NCBI GenBank assembly: GCA_027491395.1
Contig: JAOZFI010000043.1
Location: 1 to 64,000, forward strand
Direction: 5' to 3'
DNA: 64,000 nucleotides
DNA from: Thermoproteota archaeon
GTDB taxonomy: Archaea; Korarchaeota; Korarchaeia; Korarchaeales; Korarchaeaceae
Positions 57,659 through 64,000 of the stretch are shown one piece after another. The notes beneath the pieces are model-generated. The model saw nothing but the letters and a program-made list of their open reading frames with translations, did no database searches and was not told the origin of the DNA. A program made the position numbers and the translations under genes. Every line of letters begins with the position of its first letter. The first letter of the stretch is position 1.

Positions 57659-59560
57659 TCACTCCACTATCGTAACTTTCCCGGGGGGCAACGCCCTCAC
57701 TATATCATCCACACTCACTTCCACAGGCTCCGCCGGGGGTTCTGAGTCCCCACGTATTTTAATGTTTTCTTGCAGCCAACCCTCCAGCACATTCTTTAAC
57801 ACTTTTGCGGCCTCTTCCTTGCCAGTGGATCCAGGTCTAAGGCATACAGAGTAGAGGAGGGGGGCTCCCGGGGGCGCTGCAGTCAATTTGATCCCGTCAG
57901 GGGTCTTCTGAAAGCCCACGCAGATCTCGAGCCTCACCCGCAAGTAATTCCTCCTACCAGTTATGTAAAAGCTCCCCTTAGGGAGATACAGTCCGGAGGG
58001 CGCATGTTTCGAGACTTGGGATCCCTTGACGTAGTAAACATCCACCGAGGTCAGACCCTCTCTCCATGCTCTAGAAAACACCCCAGCTGCAGTGGCCGCT
58101 TGATTCACTGATGCTTCATCCGGCTCCCTCCCATCCAGCTTGAGTACCACCACTGAGCCCCCCGGCATGTCAACGTGGAAGAACAGGTCGTTCTCGTCCA
58201 AGTACTTGGACACTATCTCGGCGTTGGTTTGGGCATCCCTCCCCCCTATCACTAGGAAGCCCCCCGATGTATAGAACCACCTGAATCTCTCGTACCATCG
58301 GAGCTTCCGTCTCTTAGTTGGGACTTTTTTGGAAGCCCTCTCCTTGGCTTCAGTCCTGAGCCTGTTAAGCTTCTCCTTCAAGGACAAAATGGCCGTATCG
58401 ATCCTTTCATGCTTCTCCCTATACTTCTTCGCCCTGTTATAGTACTCGGAAGCGTTTTCAGTGGCCGATTTGAGCATGTCTAGCTCGATCTCTCGACCAT
58501 CCAGATTCAACACGACCTTGCCGGACTTTCTGTCAACTGAAACTATGGGAGGAGGCGAAATCCCCTTCCTAGCCTTCTTCAGCGCCTCATCCACCTCGGT
58601 CAAGTGGAGATATATGAGATCGCCCATAGACCTGTATTCCTCCGCCTTTTCCGCATACTCCTTCTTCAGCTCTTCCTGCCTTTGAATCTCAACCTCCAAA
58701 GATCTTATCTTCTGGTCTTCCTCATATTCAGGCCTTTCAGCGGTATAATAGAGCTGAATCGCTCTAGATAGACTGTGTATGGACCTCCTCTCCATCTGGA
58801 GGTGATGTAGTGGGAAGGCCGAGAAGTTCACCACTTCACTGTCCTGAACGTAAATCATGGGTTCCGTCTCCCTATTGAGGAACGAATGGATCAGATCGGC
58901 CAGCTCAGCGATAAGAGCCTCGATCTCGGGTAGAGGTGACTTCAGATCCACACCCATCAGGTGAGAGATCTCGTCCATGTAAGGGGGGCCCACCCCGAAG
59001 GACCCTATAAGTACCTTCCACAGGGGCAGTCTCTCCTTTACACCCTTCCTGAGGAGCGTTAGTACGGCATCCCTGTCACTGGGATCCAGCTCAATCCCCG
59101 GACCAGCTGGTGGCCGGTAGATATCGCCAGGCCTGATAGATCTACCCCTAAACTCGACTCTCTTGAGGGGCAAGAGGATCTCACCCTCCTGAACAAGTAT
59201 GAGATTCCCTCCACCGAACAGCTCCACCACAAGCTGCATATCACCGAAAGATAAACGAAGGATTCTCTCGACTCCTACTTGGGATATCTCTGTGAATCTC
59301 CTACCCTCTAAGTGCTTTCTGAGGGCCATGATGAATGGGGGCGGGCTCCGAGGTTTCGGCCACTTGAGGTCTGTCAGAAAGATGAAACCGCTCAGGTCGA
59401 TCACGAGTTCCTTGCTCCCATCAACTTCCGGGTAGAAGAAGAGGGAAAAGACACCTTCATCCAACAGGTAAGCCTTCTTAAGTATCTTACCATCCAGTGA
59501 GAGCAGCTCTCTGACCAGATGCCTGAGATCCAGACCAGTAACCTTTCTCTTCCGTCCCAT
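57659..59560 (-). CDS. NFACT family protein (RqcH/Rqc2 homologue)
   Basis: Binds large ribosomal subunits with stalled peptidyl-tRNA; relatives add C-terminal tails. N-terminal NFACT-N (LDLRHLVRELLSLDGKILKK), a central coiled coil (about 285-410) and NFACT-R with WYERFRWFYTSGGFLVIGGR and FFHVDMPGGSVVVL. 633 residues, typical for archaea. ATG 59560 lies about 29 nt from the TATA at 59585-59594. Confidence 0.93.
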   Translation of the reverse strand: MGRKRKVTGLDLRHLVRELLSLDGKILKKAYLLDEGVFSLFFYPEVDGSKELVIDLSGFIFLTDLKWPKPRSPPPFIMALRKHLEGRRFTEISQVGVERILRLSFGDMQLVVELFGGGNLILVQEGEILLPLKRVEFRGRSIRPGDIYRPPAGPGIELDPSDRDAVLTLLRKGVKERLPLWKVLIGSFGVGPPYMDEISHLMGVDLKSPLPEIEALIAELADLIHSFLNRETEPMIYVQDSEVVNFSAFPLHHLQMERRSIHSLSRAIQLYYTAERPEYEEDQKIRSLEVEIQRQEELKKEYAEKAEEYRSMGDLIYLHLTEVDEALKKARKGISPPPIVSVDRKSGKVVLNLDGREIELDMLKSATENASEYYNRAKKYREKHERIDTAILSLKEKLNRLRTEAKERASKKVPTKRRKLRWYERFRWFYTSGGFLVIGGRDAQTNAEIVSKYLDENDLFFHVDMPGGSVVVLKLDGREPDEASVNQAATAAGVFSRAWREGLTSVDVYYVKGSQVSKHAPSGLYLPKGSFYITGRRNYLRVRLEICVGFQKTPDGIKLTAAPPGAPLLYSVCLRPGSTGKEEAAKVLKNVLEGWLQENIKIRGDSEPPAEPVEVSVDDIVRALPPGKVTIVE

Positions 59561-59584
59561 ACAGCCTTTCTCAGGCCAGCTCTC

Positions 59585-59594
59585 TTTATATATT
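59585..59594. promoter_or_regulatory. Shared TATA box, NFACT and EMC6-like gene
   Basis: TTTATATATT is the only TATA in the 51-bp gap. It is about 29 nt from the NFACT ATG (59560), and 23-26 nt from the tandem ATGs of the gene on the right (59612, 59615). Both mRNAs would be leaderless. Confidence 0.65.
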
Positions 59595-59611
59595 CAATTG
59601 GTTACTGGGGC

Positions 59612-60484
59612 ATGATGAAGCCAAAGCACAAAGTCTATTACCTCAGGGTAGCCCTATTATCCCTAGTTGGGCTAGTGAGCGGTATCGCTGGACTCACTCC
59701 GATGGAGGGGCTGAGCCTCTTCTTGCTTGCTTACTTCCTCGTTACACCCCTATCCCTCAAACTCTGGGGGGACGAACTGAAGGACCTTGGGCTGATGAAA
59801 CTATACAGAGAGGCCTTGGGATCATCGTTCCTGGCTCTCCTCCTGATTTGGACCCTAGTCATTAATCTGATGGGTCCGGGAGTCCCCATCTACGTGGTGA
59901 GGGCATCTCAGGGTGGTATATATCCCATACAGACGATAGATGGTCGGATCGTTGGTCCCGGCGAGAGACCCCTAGCCGGATACAATGCCGTCTATCTGAA
60001 GCTCACGGACCACAACATAGAGGACATATACATCGGTTCTTACGCCAAAAAGGGAGACCTAACGAAGGTCATACTAGGTCGCACAGAGGTAACCCTGTCT
60101 AAAGGAGAGATACACATCTCCGGCGTCTACAACTTGTCGATCGGGTCAGACTATAAGAGGATGAGCAAGCTATTGGGGAACATAACAATATTCGTGAACG
60201 GGACCCTCGTCATAAATGGGACTATGAAGCTCAATCCCGGTGAGACCAAAGAGTTTACCTACAACTCCACCATGATGGAGGTGTCCCATACCGCTCCCGG
60301 CGTCCTCGACGTAGAGATAGACTCAACGAGGGGCAGGATTACCGAGTACCCCGTTTCAGTCTTCATAAGCTCAATAGAGGAGAAGGAAGGCTATATCTTC
60401 GTTTTTGATTCAGTTAAACCGTTTTGGAAGACTAGGACGGCTAGGGTAGATGACAGCTACGTTGTCGTCCTGCCCCCGGGGTGA
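59612..60484 (+). CDS. Membrane protein, EMC6-like N-terminus
   Basis: Three hydrophobic segments near residues 10-30, 34-52 and 68-88 are followed by an outside-facing beta-rich domain. The first segment with SLVGLVSGIAGLTPMEGL recalls the EMC6/Rab5IP pattern (small residues, then AGxxGLT), a component of membrane-protein insertion complexes; this is inference from pattern only. The outer domain has five N-x-S/T sites (NLS, NIT, NGT, NGT, NST) within about 45 residues, consistent with N-glycosylation. Tandem ATGs at 59612/59615. Confidence 0.65.
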   Translation: MMKPKHKVYYLRVALLSLVGLVSGIAGLTPMEGLSLFLLAYFLVTPLSLKLWGDELKDLGLMKLYREALGSSFLALLLIWTLVINLMGPGVPIYVVRASQGGIYPIQTIDGRIVGPGERPLAGYNAVYLKLTDHNIEDIYIGSYAKKGDLTKVILGRTEVTLSKGEIHISGVYNLSIGSDYKRMSKLLGNITIFVNGTLVINGTMKLNPGETKEFTYNSTMMEVSHTAPGVLDVEIDSTRGRITEYPVSVFISSIEEKEGYIFVFDSVKPFWKTRTARVDDSYVVVLPPG

Positions 60485-60488
60485 TATT

Positions 60489-60899
60489 GTGGGCAGGAAG
60501 CTGGTCGATGTCGAGGCTGATGTGGGGTTCGAGGTATGGGCTAACGACCTGAACTCCCTCTTCGAAGAGGCAGCCCTCGCCATGTACGAGGTAATGGTGG
60601 ATGTCGAGAGCGTTAATCCAGTTGTAGGGAAGGAGCTGGAATTGGAATCCGAGGACCTTTCCCTACTCCTCCATTCATGGCTGTCAGAACTCCTATTCAT
60701 CACGGATGTGGAGGGGTTGGTGTTCTCGAAGTTTGAGGTCACGATCCAAGGTACCAAGCTCAGAGGCAAGGCGTGGGGCGAACCGGTGGATCCCGAGAGG
60801 CACAAGCCCAAGACCGAGGTGAAAGCGGTCACCTACTACAAACTCAAAGTGGAGAAAGAGGGAGACCTCTGGAGGGCCGTGGTTATTTTGGATCTCTGA
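60489..60899 (+). CDS. Archease, RtcB activator
   Basis: Small protein that speeds RtcB guanylation and turnover. 136 residues. It shows the archease layout: ADVGFEVWANDLNSLFEEAA near the start (usual text DxGxxxxG), LLHSWLSELLFITD, and a C-terminal AVTYYKLKVEKE strand set. GTG at 60489 follows GGGGTGATATT and starts 5 bp after the membrane gene. RtcB is at 38868, not adjacent. Confidence 0.92.
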   Translation: MGRKLVDVEADVGFEVWANDLNSLFEEAALAMYEVMVDVESVNPVVGKELELESEDLSLLLHSWLSELLFITDVEGLVFSKFEVTIQGTKLRGKAWGEPVDPERHKPKTEVKAVTYYKLKVEKEGDLWRAVVILDL

Positions 60900-61026
60900 T
60901 ATACAAGGACGGCATCGAATATGCCGCTGAAGTTCGCTGTCTCCACAGGAGAGGGCCCCCCTGACATACCAAACTTTAATAAACCCCAAGCTTGTCTTGT
61001 GTTGGAAAGTTAACGGGGTGCTAGTG

Positions 61027-62034
61027 ATGCCCAGAAGACACGGTTCGCTACAGTTCGCTCCTCGGAAGAGGGCTAGAACTCAGAAGGCAGTCTTCAGATC
61101 CTACCCTGAACTGCCCCTTGAGGAGCCGATCCTAGTGGCCTTCCCGGGCTATAAGGTGGGTATGGTTCACGTCTTGATGAAGGAGGATAGGCCTGGTAAG
61201 CTCAACATAGGTCAGCCAGTGACCTTGGCCTCCACCGTAGTGGAGACCCCCCCAATAGAGGTTGTCGGCTTCAGACCCTACGTGGGAACCTACTACGGGA
61301 TGAAGGCCGTGACCACAGCCATCAAAATCGAGCAGAATGATCTGATCTCCAGAACTCTCACTATAGGCGATGGGGTTGACAACTGGGACGAGGCCCTCGC
61401 CAAGGTGGAGGCTAACAAGGATAGGATAGAGGAGGTCAGGATTCTAGCCTACACCAGGCCTGATCTGGCGGGGATACACAAGAAGAAGCCAGAATTCCTT
61501 GAGATCCCGATTAAGGGCGGTTCCATGGATAGGAGGCTTGAGTACGCCCAGTCCTTGGTTGGCTCTAAGGTCAAGGTGAACCAAGTCTTCAAGGCGGGAC
61601 AGCTGGTGGATGTCACCGCGGTCACCAAGGGGCACGGGTGGCAGGGAGTCGTCAGGAGGTTCGGAGTCGAGCTGCTCAGGCACAAGGCCGGCAAGGGTAG
61701 GTGGAGGGTCGGGAGCTTGGGATCTAGGCATCCGCCCTACGTGACTTGGAGGATCCCGAGGGCTGGCCAGACTGGTTACCACAAGAGGACGGAGTACAAC
61801 AAGAGGATACTGATGATTGCCGATCTGTCAGAGGAGGGGGCTCTGAACGTAACGCCTAAGGGTGGATTCAAGAATTACGGGATCCTGAAGAGCCAGTATG
61901 TGATCCTCTCCGGATCGATACCCGGTCCAACGAAGAGGTTCGTGTTCATGAGGCATCCGATAAGGCCCAAGTACGAGGAACTTCCAGAGCCCGAGATAAG
62001 CTATGTGAGCTCCGTGGGCTGGTTGAAGAGGTGA
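61027..62034 (+). CDS. rpl3: Ribosomal protein L3
   Basis: First protein of the large ribosomal operon. 335 residues in the long archaeal form: MPRRHGSLQFAPRKRA, KGHGWQGVVRRFG and the loop near the peptidyl transferase centre (RVGSLGSRHPPYVTWRIPRAGQTG region). ATG at 61027 follows GGGGTG. No HemK or other gene intervenes before L4. Confidence 0.96.
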   Translation: MPRRHGSLQFAPRKRARTQKAVFRSYPELPLEEPILVAFPGYKVGMVHVLMKEDRPGKLNIGQPVTLASTVVETPPIEVVGFRPYVGTYYGMKAVTTAIKIEQNDLISRTLTIGDGVDNWDEALAKVEANKDRIEEVRILAYTRPDLAGIHKKKPEFLEIPIKGGSMDRRLEYAQSLVGSKVKVNQVFKAGQLVDVTAVTKGHGWQGVVRRFGVELLRHKAGKGRWRVGSLGSRHPPYVTWRIPRAGQTGYHKRTEYNKRILMIADLSEEGALNVTPKGGFKNYGILKSQYVILSGSIPGPTKRFVFMRHPIRPKYEELPEPEISYVSSVGWLKR

Positions 62035-62038
62035 TTAC

Positions 62039-62827
62039 ATGGCCTCGGTTCCGGTGTTCAATCTGAACGGCGAGAGAATAGGGGAGGTGGAGCTTCCCTC
62101 CATCTTCGACATGGAGGTCAGGCCCGACACCATAAGGCGGACCTACCTGTCCCAACTGACCGCTAGGATACAGCCCCAAGGTAGGGATCCCTTGGCCGGA
62201 CTCAGGACGTCGGCTGAGTCTTGGGGGGCAGGTCACGGAGTGGCTAGGGTGCCTAGGGTGAAGGGTAGGGGCTACCCCGCCGCCAGCAGGGCGGCTAGAG
62301 CGGTCATGACCGTGGGCGGCGCGAAGACCACGGCACCCAGATCTTGGAAGGTCATCTGGGAGAGGGTGAACAAGAAGGAGAGGAAGCTGGCTATCCTATC
62401 GGCCATAGCGGCGACTGGGAGGATAGACTTGGTCAAGGCCCGGCATAGGGTGGATCTGGACTATGTCCCCTTGGTAGTGACGGACGATCTGGAGGGCATA
62501 TCCAAGACGTCCGAACTCCACTCCCTGCTGCTGAAGCTAGGTCTGAAGGACGAGCTGGATAGGACCAAGAGGAGGTTCAAGAAGATAAGGGCCGGACGGG
62601 GGAAGATGAGGGGAAGGGTCAGGCAGAGGGCGAGGGGCCCGCTTATAATATACCTCAACGAGGGCTCTCCAATAGCTAGAGCTGCCAGGAACATACCTGG
62701 AGTTGATGTAGTCGCTCTCAGGAACCTGAGCGTGATCCACTTGGCCCCGGGAGGTGTTCCCGGGAGACTGACCGTATGGACGGAGGGAGCCCTCCGTTCC
62801 CTGGAGGAGGTGATGGGTATTGCCTAA
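62039..62827 (+). CDS. rpl4: Ribosomal protein L4
   Basis: 262 residues of the archaeal L1e/L4 form, with an internal loop that reaches the exit tunnel ([18 protein letters not shown]) and NVDVVALR-like [14 protein letters not shown] near the end. It overlaps L23 by 8 bp. Confidence 0.96.
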   Translation: MASVPVFNLNGERIGEVELPSIFDMEVRPDTIRRTYLSQLTARIQPQGRDPLAGLRTSAESWGAGHGVARVPRVKGRGYPAASRAARAVMTVGGAKTTAPRSWKVIWERVNKKERKLAILSAIAATGRIDLVKARHRVDLDYVPLVVTDDLEGISKTSELHSLLLKLGLKDELDRTKRRFKKIRAGRGKMRGRVRQRARGPLIIYLNEGSPIARAARNIPGVDVVALRNLSVIHLAPGGVPGRLTVWTEGALRSLEEVMGIA

Positions 62828-63101
62828 GATAGGCGACTTCGATCCCTACAAGATACTGAAGGCCCCCATCTCCACCGAGAAAGTTGTTAGGATGATCAAC
62901 GAGGAGAACAAGCTAGCTTTCTTCGTGGACAGAAGGGCTAACAAGAAGGAGATAAAGAGAGCTGTTGAGGAAGCCTTAGACGTCAAGGTAGAGAGGGTGT
63001 GGACCATAATTACCATAGACGGCAGGAAGAAGGCATACGTGAAGCTCAGTCCCGAGTATAGGGCCTCGGATGTCGCTGCCAAGCTGGGCATAATAGGGTG
63101 A
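62820..63101 (+). CDS. rpl23: Ribosomal protein L23
   Basis: 93 residues, contacts the exit tunnel and SRP. Text: [40 protein letters not shown] and [19 protein letters not shown] start overlaps the L4 stop. Confidence 0.95.
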   Translation: MPKIGDFDPYKILKAPISTEKVVRMINEENKLAFFVDRRANKKEIKRAVEEALDVKVERVWTIITIDGRKKAYVKLSPEYRASDVAAKLGIIG

Positions 63102-63105
63102 TGGT

Positions 63106-63840
63106 ATGGGTAAGCGTATACTGGTTCAGAGGAGGGGAAGGGGAGGTATCCAGTTCAGATCTAGGGATCATCTCAAGATAGCTCCCGTGAAGTACCCGCC
63201 TCAGATAGGAATGAACGGCCTCGTTAGGGGAGTCATAAGGGAGATACTACACGAGCCAGGAAGGCACACCCCGATCTCTCTAGTGGAGCTCGAAGATGGC
63301 ACCAAGTTCTATTACGTGCCTCCGGAGGGAGTATACGAGGGTCAGGAGATACAGATAGGTCCTGGAGCCGAGATAAAGACGGGAAACGTCCTTCCCTTGG
63401 CTGATATACCTGACGGGACCTTGGTCTCCAATGTGGAGATAAGGCCGGGAGATGGGGGAAAGATAGCTAGGAGGAGCGGGACCTACGCTCTAGTGTTCTC
63501 TCACGAGGGAGATAGAGTCCTCTTGAGGCTTCCCTCTAGGAAGGAGAAGTTCGTGGATGCCAGATGCAGAGCCACCATAGGCATAGTGGCTGGTGGCGGC
63601 AGGATAGAGAAGCCGTTCATGAAGGCGGGTCTCAAGTATTACCACGAGAGAACCCATCCGAAGAGGTGGCCTGTGGTCAGGGGTGTGGCCATGAACCCAG
63701 TCAGCCACCCGCACGGTGGTGGATCCCACAAGAGACCTGGCAAGCCTACAACTGTGGCTAGGACGGCTCCGCCAGGACAGAAAGTTGGACATATAGCTGC
63801 TAGGAAGACGGGTAGGGCCAAGAGGAGGGCTGGCCTCTGA
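63106..63840 (+). CDS. rpl2: Ribosomal protein L2
   Basis: Core large-subunit protein. 244 residues with [15 protein letters not shown], and the family signature [20 protein letters not shown] carrying the conserved histidine near the peptidyl transferase centre. Confidence 0.96.
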   Translation: MGKRILVQRRGRGGIQFRSRDHLKIAPVKYPPQIGMNGLVRGVIREILHEPGRHTPISLVELEDGTKFYYVPPEGVYEGQEIQIGPGAEIKTGNVLPLADIPDGTLVSNVEIRPGDGGKIARRSGTYALVFSHEGDRVLLRLPSRKEKFVDARCRATIGIVAGGGRIEKPFMKAGLKYYHERTHPKRWPVVRGVAMNPVSHPHGGGSHKRPGKPTTVARTAPPGQKVGHIAARKTGRAKRRAGL

Positions 63841-63880
63841 GCCCAACCTTTATTTATGGCTCAAGTATGGGGTGACATGT

Positions 63881-64000
63881 ATGTCCTCCAAGGAATTCAG
63901 GTACAGGGGTTATACGCTGGAGCAGCTCCAGAGCATGACCCTAGATGAGCTGGCAGAGGTGATGCCAGCTAGAATCAGAAGAACTCTGAAGAGAGGTCTC
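63881..64000 (+). CDS. rps19: Ribosomal protein S19 (runs off window end)
   Basis: First 40 residues of S19 only: [20 protein letters not shown] and [17 protein letters not shown] are typical of archaeal S19. ATG at 63881 follows GGGGTGA. It continues the L3-L4-L23-L2-S19 order. A TATA-like TTTATTTATGG lies in the 40-bp gap, so an internal promoter is possible. Confidence 0.94.
   Translation, partial: MSSKEFRYRGYTLEQLQSMTLDELAEVMPARIRRTLKRGL

Noticed and set aside
1-64000. Insertion sequences, prophage, CRISPR arrays, inteins or toxin-antitoxin pairs
   Set aside because: No transposase, integrase, repeat-spacer pattern or intein motif is visible. RtcB and the other usual intein hosts here are uninterrupted. 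The PIN protein lacks an antitoxin partner.

Overview
The window is a gene-dense archaeal chromosome segment of mid to high GC content. It carries many genes of archaeal or eukaryotic type: aIF6, aIF1A, aIF2-beta, aRF1, L31e, L39e, L37e, S19e, S24e, S27ae, Rpo7, Spt4, prefoldin, proteasome beta, Topo VI, FttA, Kae1, Nep1, Dim1, RIO1, LSm, RtcB and archease. Leaderless genes with TATA boxes are common, and there is a 16S rRNA 5' end. It combines crenarchaeal-type information genes with two FtsZ proteins, SepF and a homodimer-type EndA. It also has a rare intron-bearing tRNA-Ile(UAU). This mosaic fits the Korarchaeota (a Candidatus Korarchaeum-like organism) best. That assignment is inference from gene content, not from an alignment.

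Layout. 1-628: 5' part of a 16S rRNA (minus) with its leader and promoter. 629-5895: minus-strand run of argF, ftsY, prefoldin alpha, aIF6, L31e, L39e, PDCD5, S19e, RNase P Rpp21 and Nep1. 5949-6269: tRNAs Gly, His, Ala. 6450-10419: plus-strand ftsZ1-secE-nusG-L11-L1-L10, with no L12 after L10. 10566-18231: minus-strand tyrS, Mut7-C nuclease, tRNA Gln/Leu/Glu, top6A/B, a Dim2-like KH protein, RIO1, aIF1A, aIF2-beta and an OB-fold protein. 18295-20610: tRNA-Ile(UAU) and a divergent pair of GT4 phosphoglycosyltransferases. 20572-23483: glycine decarboxylase subunits. 23826-25213: a tiny ribbon-helix-helix gene coupled to ftsZ2.

25207-33568: a NAD-kinase-like protein, an XPD-like helicase, carS, a RadA-family recombinase, gcvH, an HD phosphohydrolase and several small or unknown proteins. 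33587-38834: tRNAs, L37e, LSm, sepF, FttA, proteasome beta, UPF0179 and FKBP. 38868-46515: rtcB, Dim1, a HemK-like methyltransferase, S27ae/S24e/Spt4/Rpo7/PIN, aRF1 and a GlmU-like protein. 46516-47045: four tRNAs. 47098-54653: VWA/MoxR, cytidylate kinase, Kae1, TsaC, Map, Hjc, EndA and an oxidoreductase. 54709-60899: a UbiA-type prenyltransferase, three CBS proteins, NFACT/RqcH, an EMC6-like membrane protein and archease. 61027-64000: the start of the large ribosomal operon, L3-L4-L23-L2-S19.

The genes form several working sets. Translation is represented by ribosomal proteins, initiation and release factors, rRNA maturation factors and 16 tRNAs. tRNA splicing and repair is represented by EndA, RtcB and archease next to an intron-bearing tRNA. 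The t6A pathway has Kae1 and TsaC. FtsZ-based division has FtsZ1, FtsZ2, SepF and a CdrS-like regulator. Archaeal lipid synthesis has CarS and a DGGGP-synthase-like enzyme, and the glycine cleavage P and H proteins are present. I see no insertion sequence, prophage, CRISPR array or defence island. Several divergent gene pairs appear to share one near-symmetrical TATA box.
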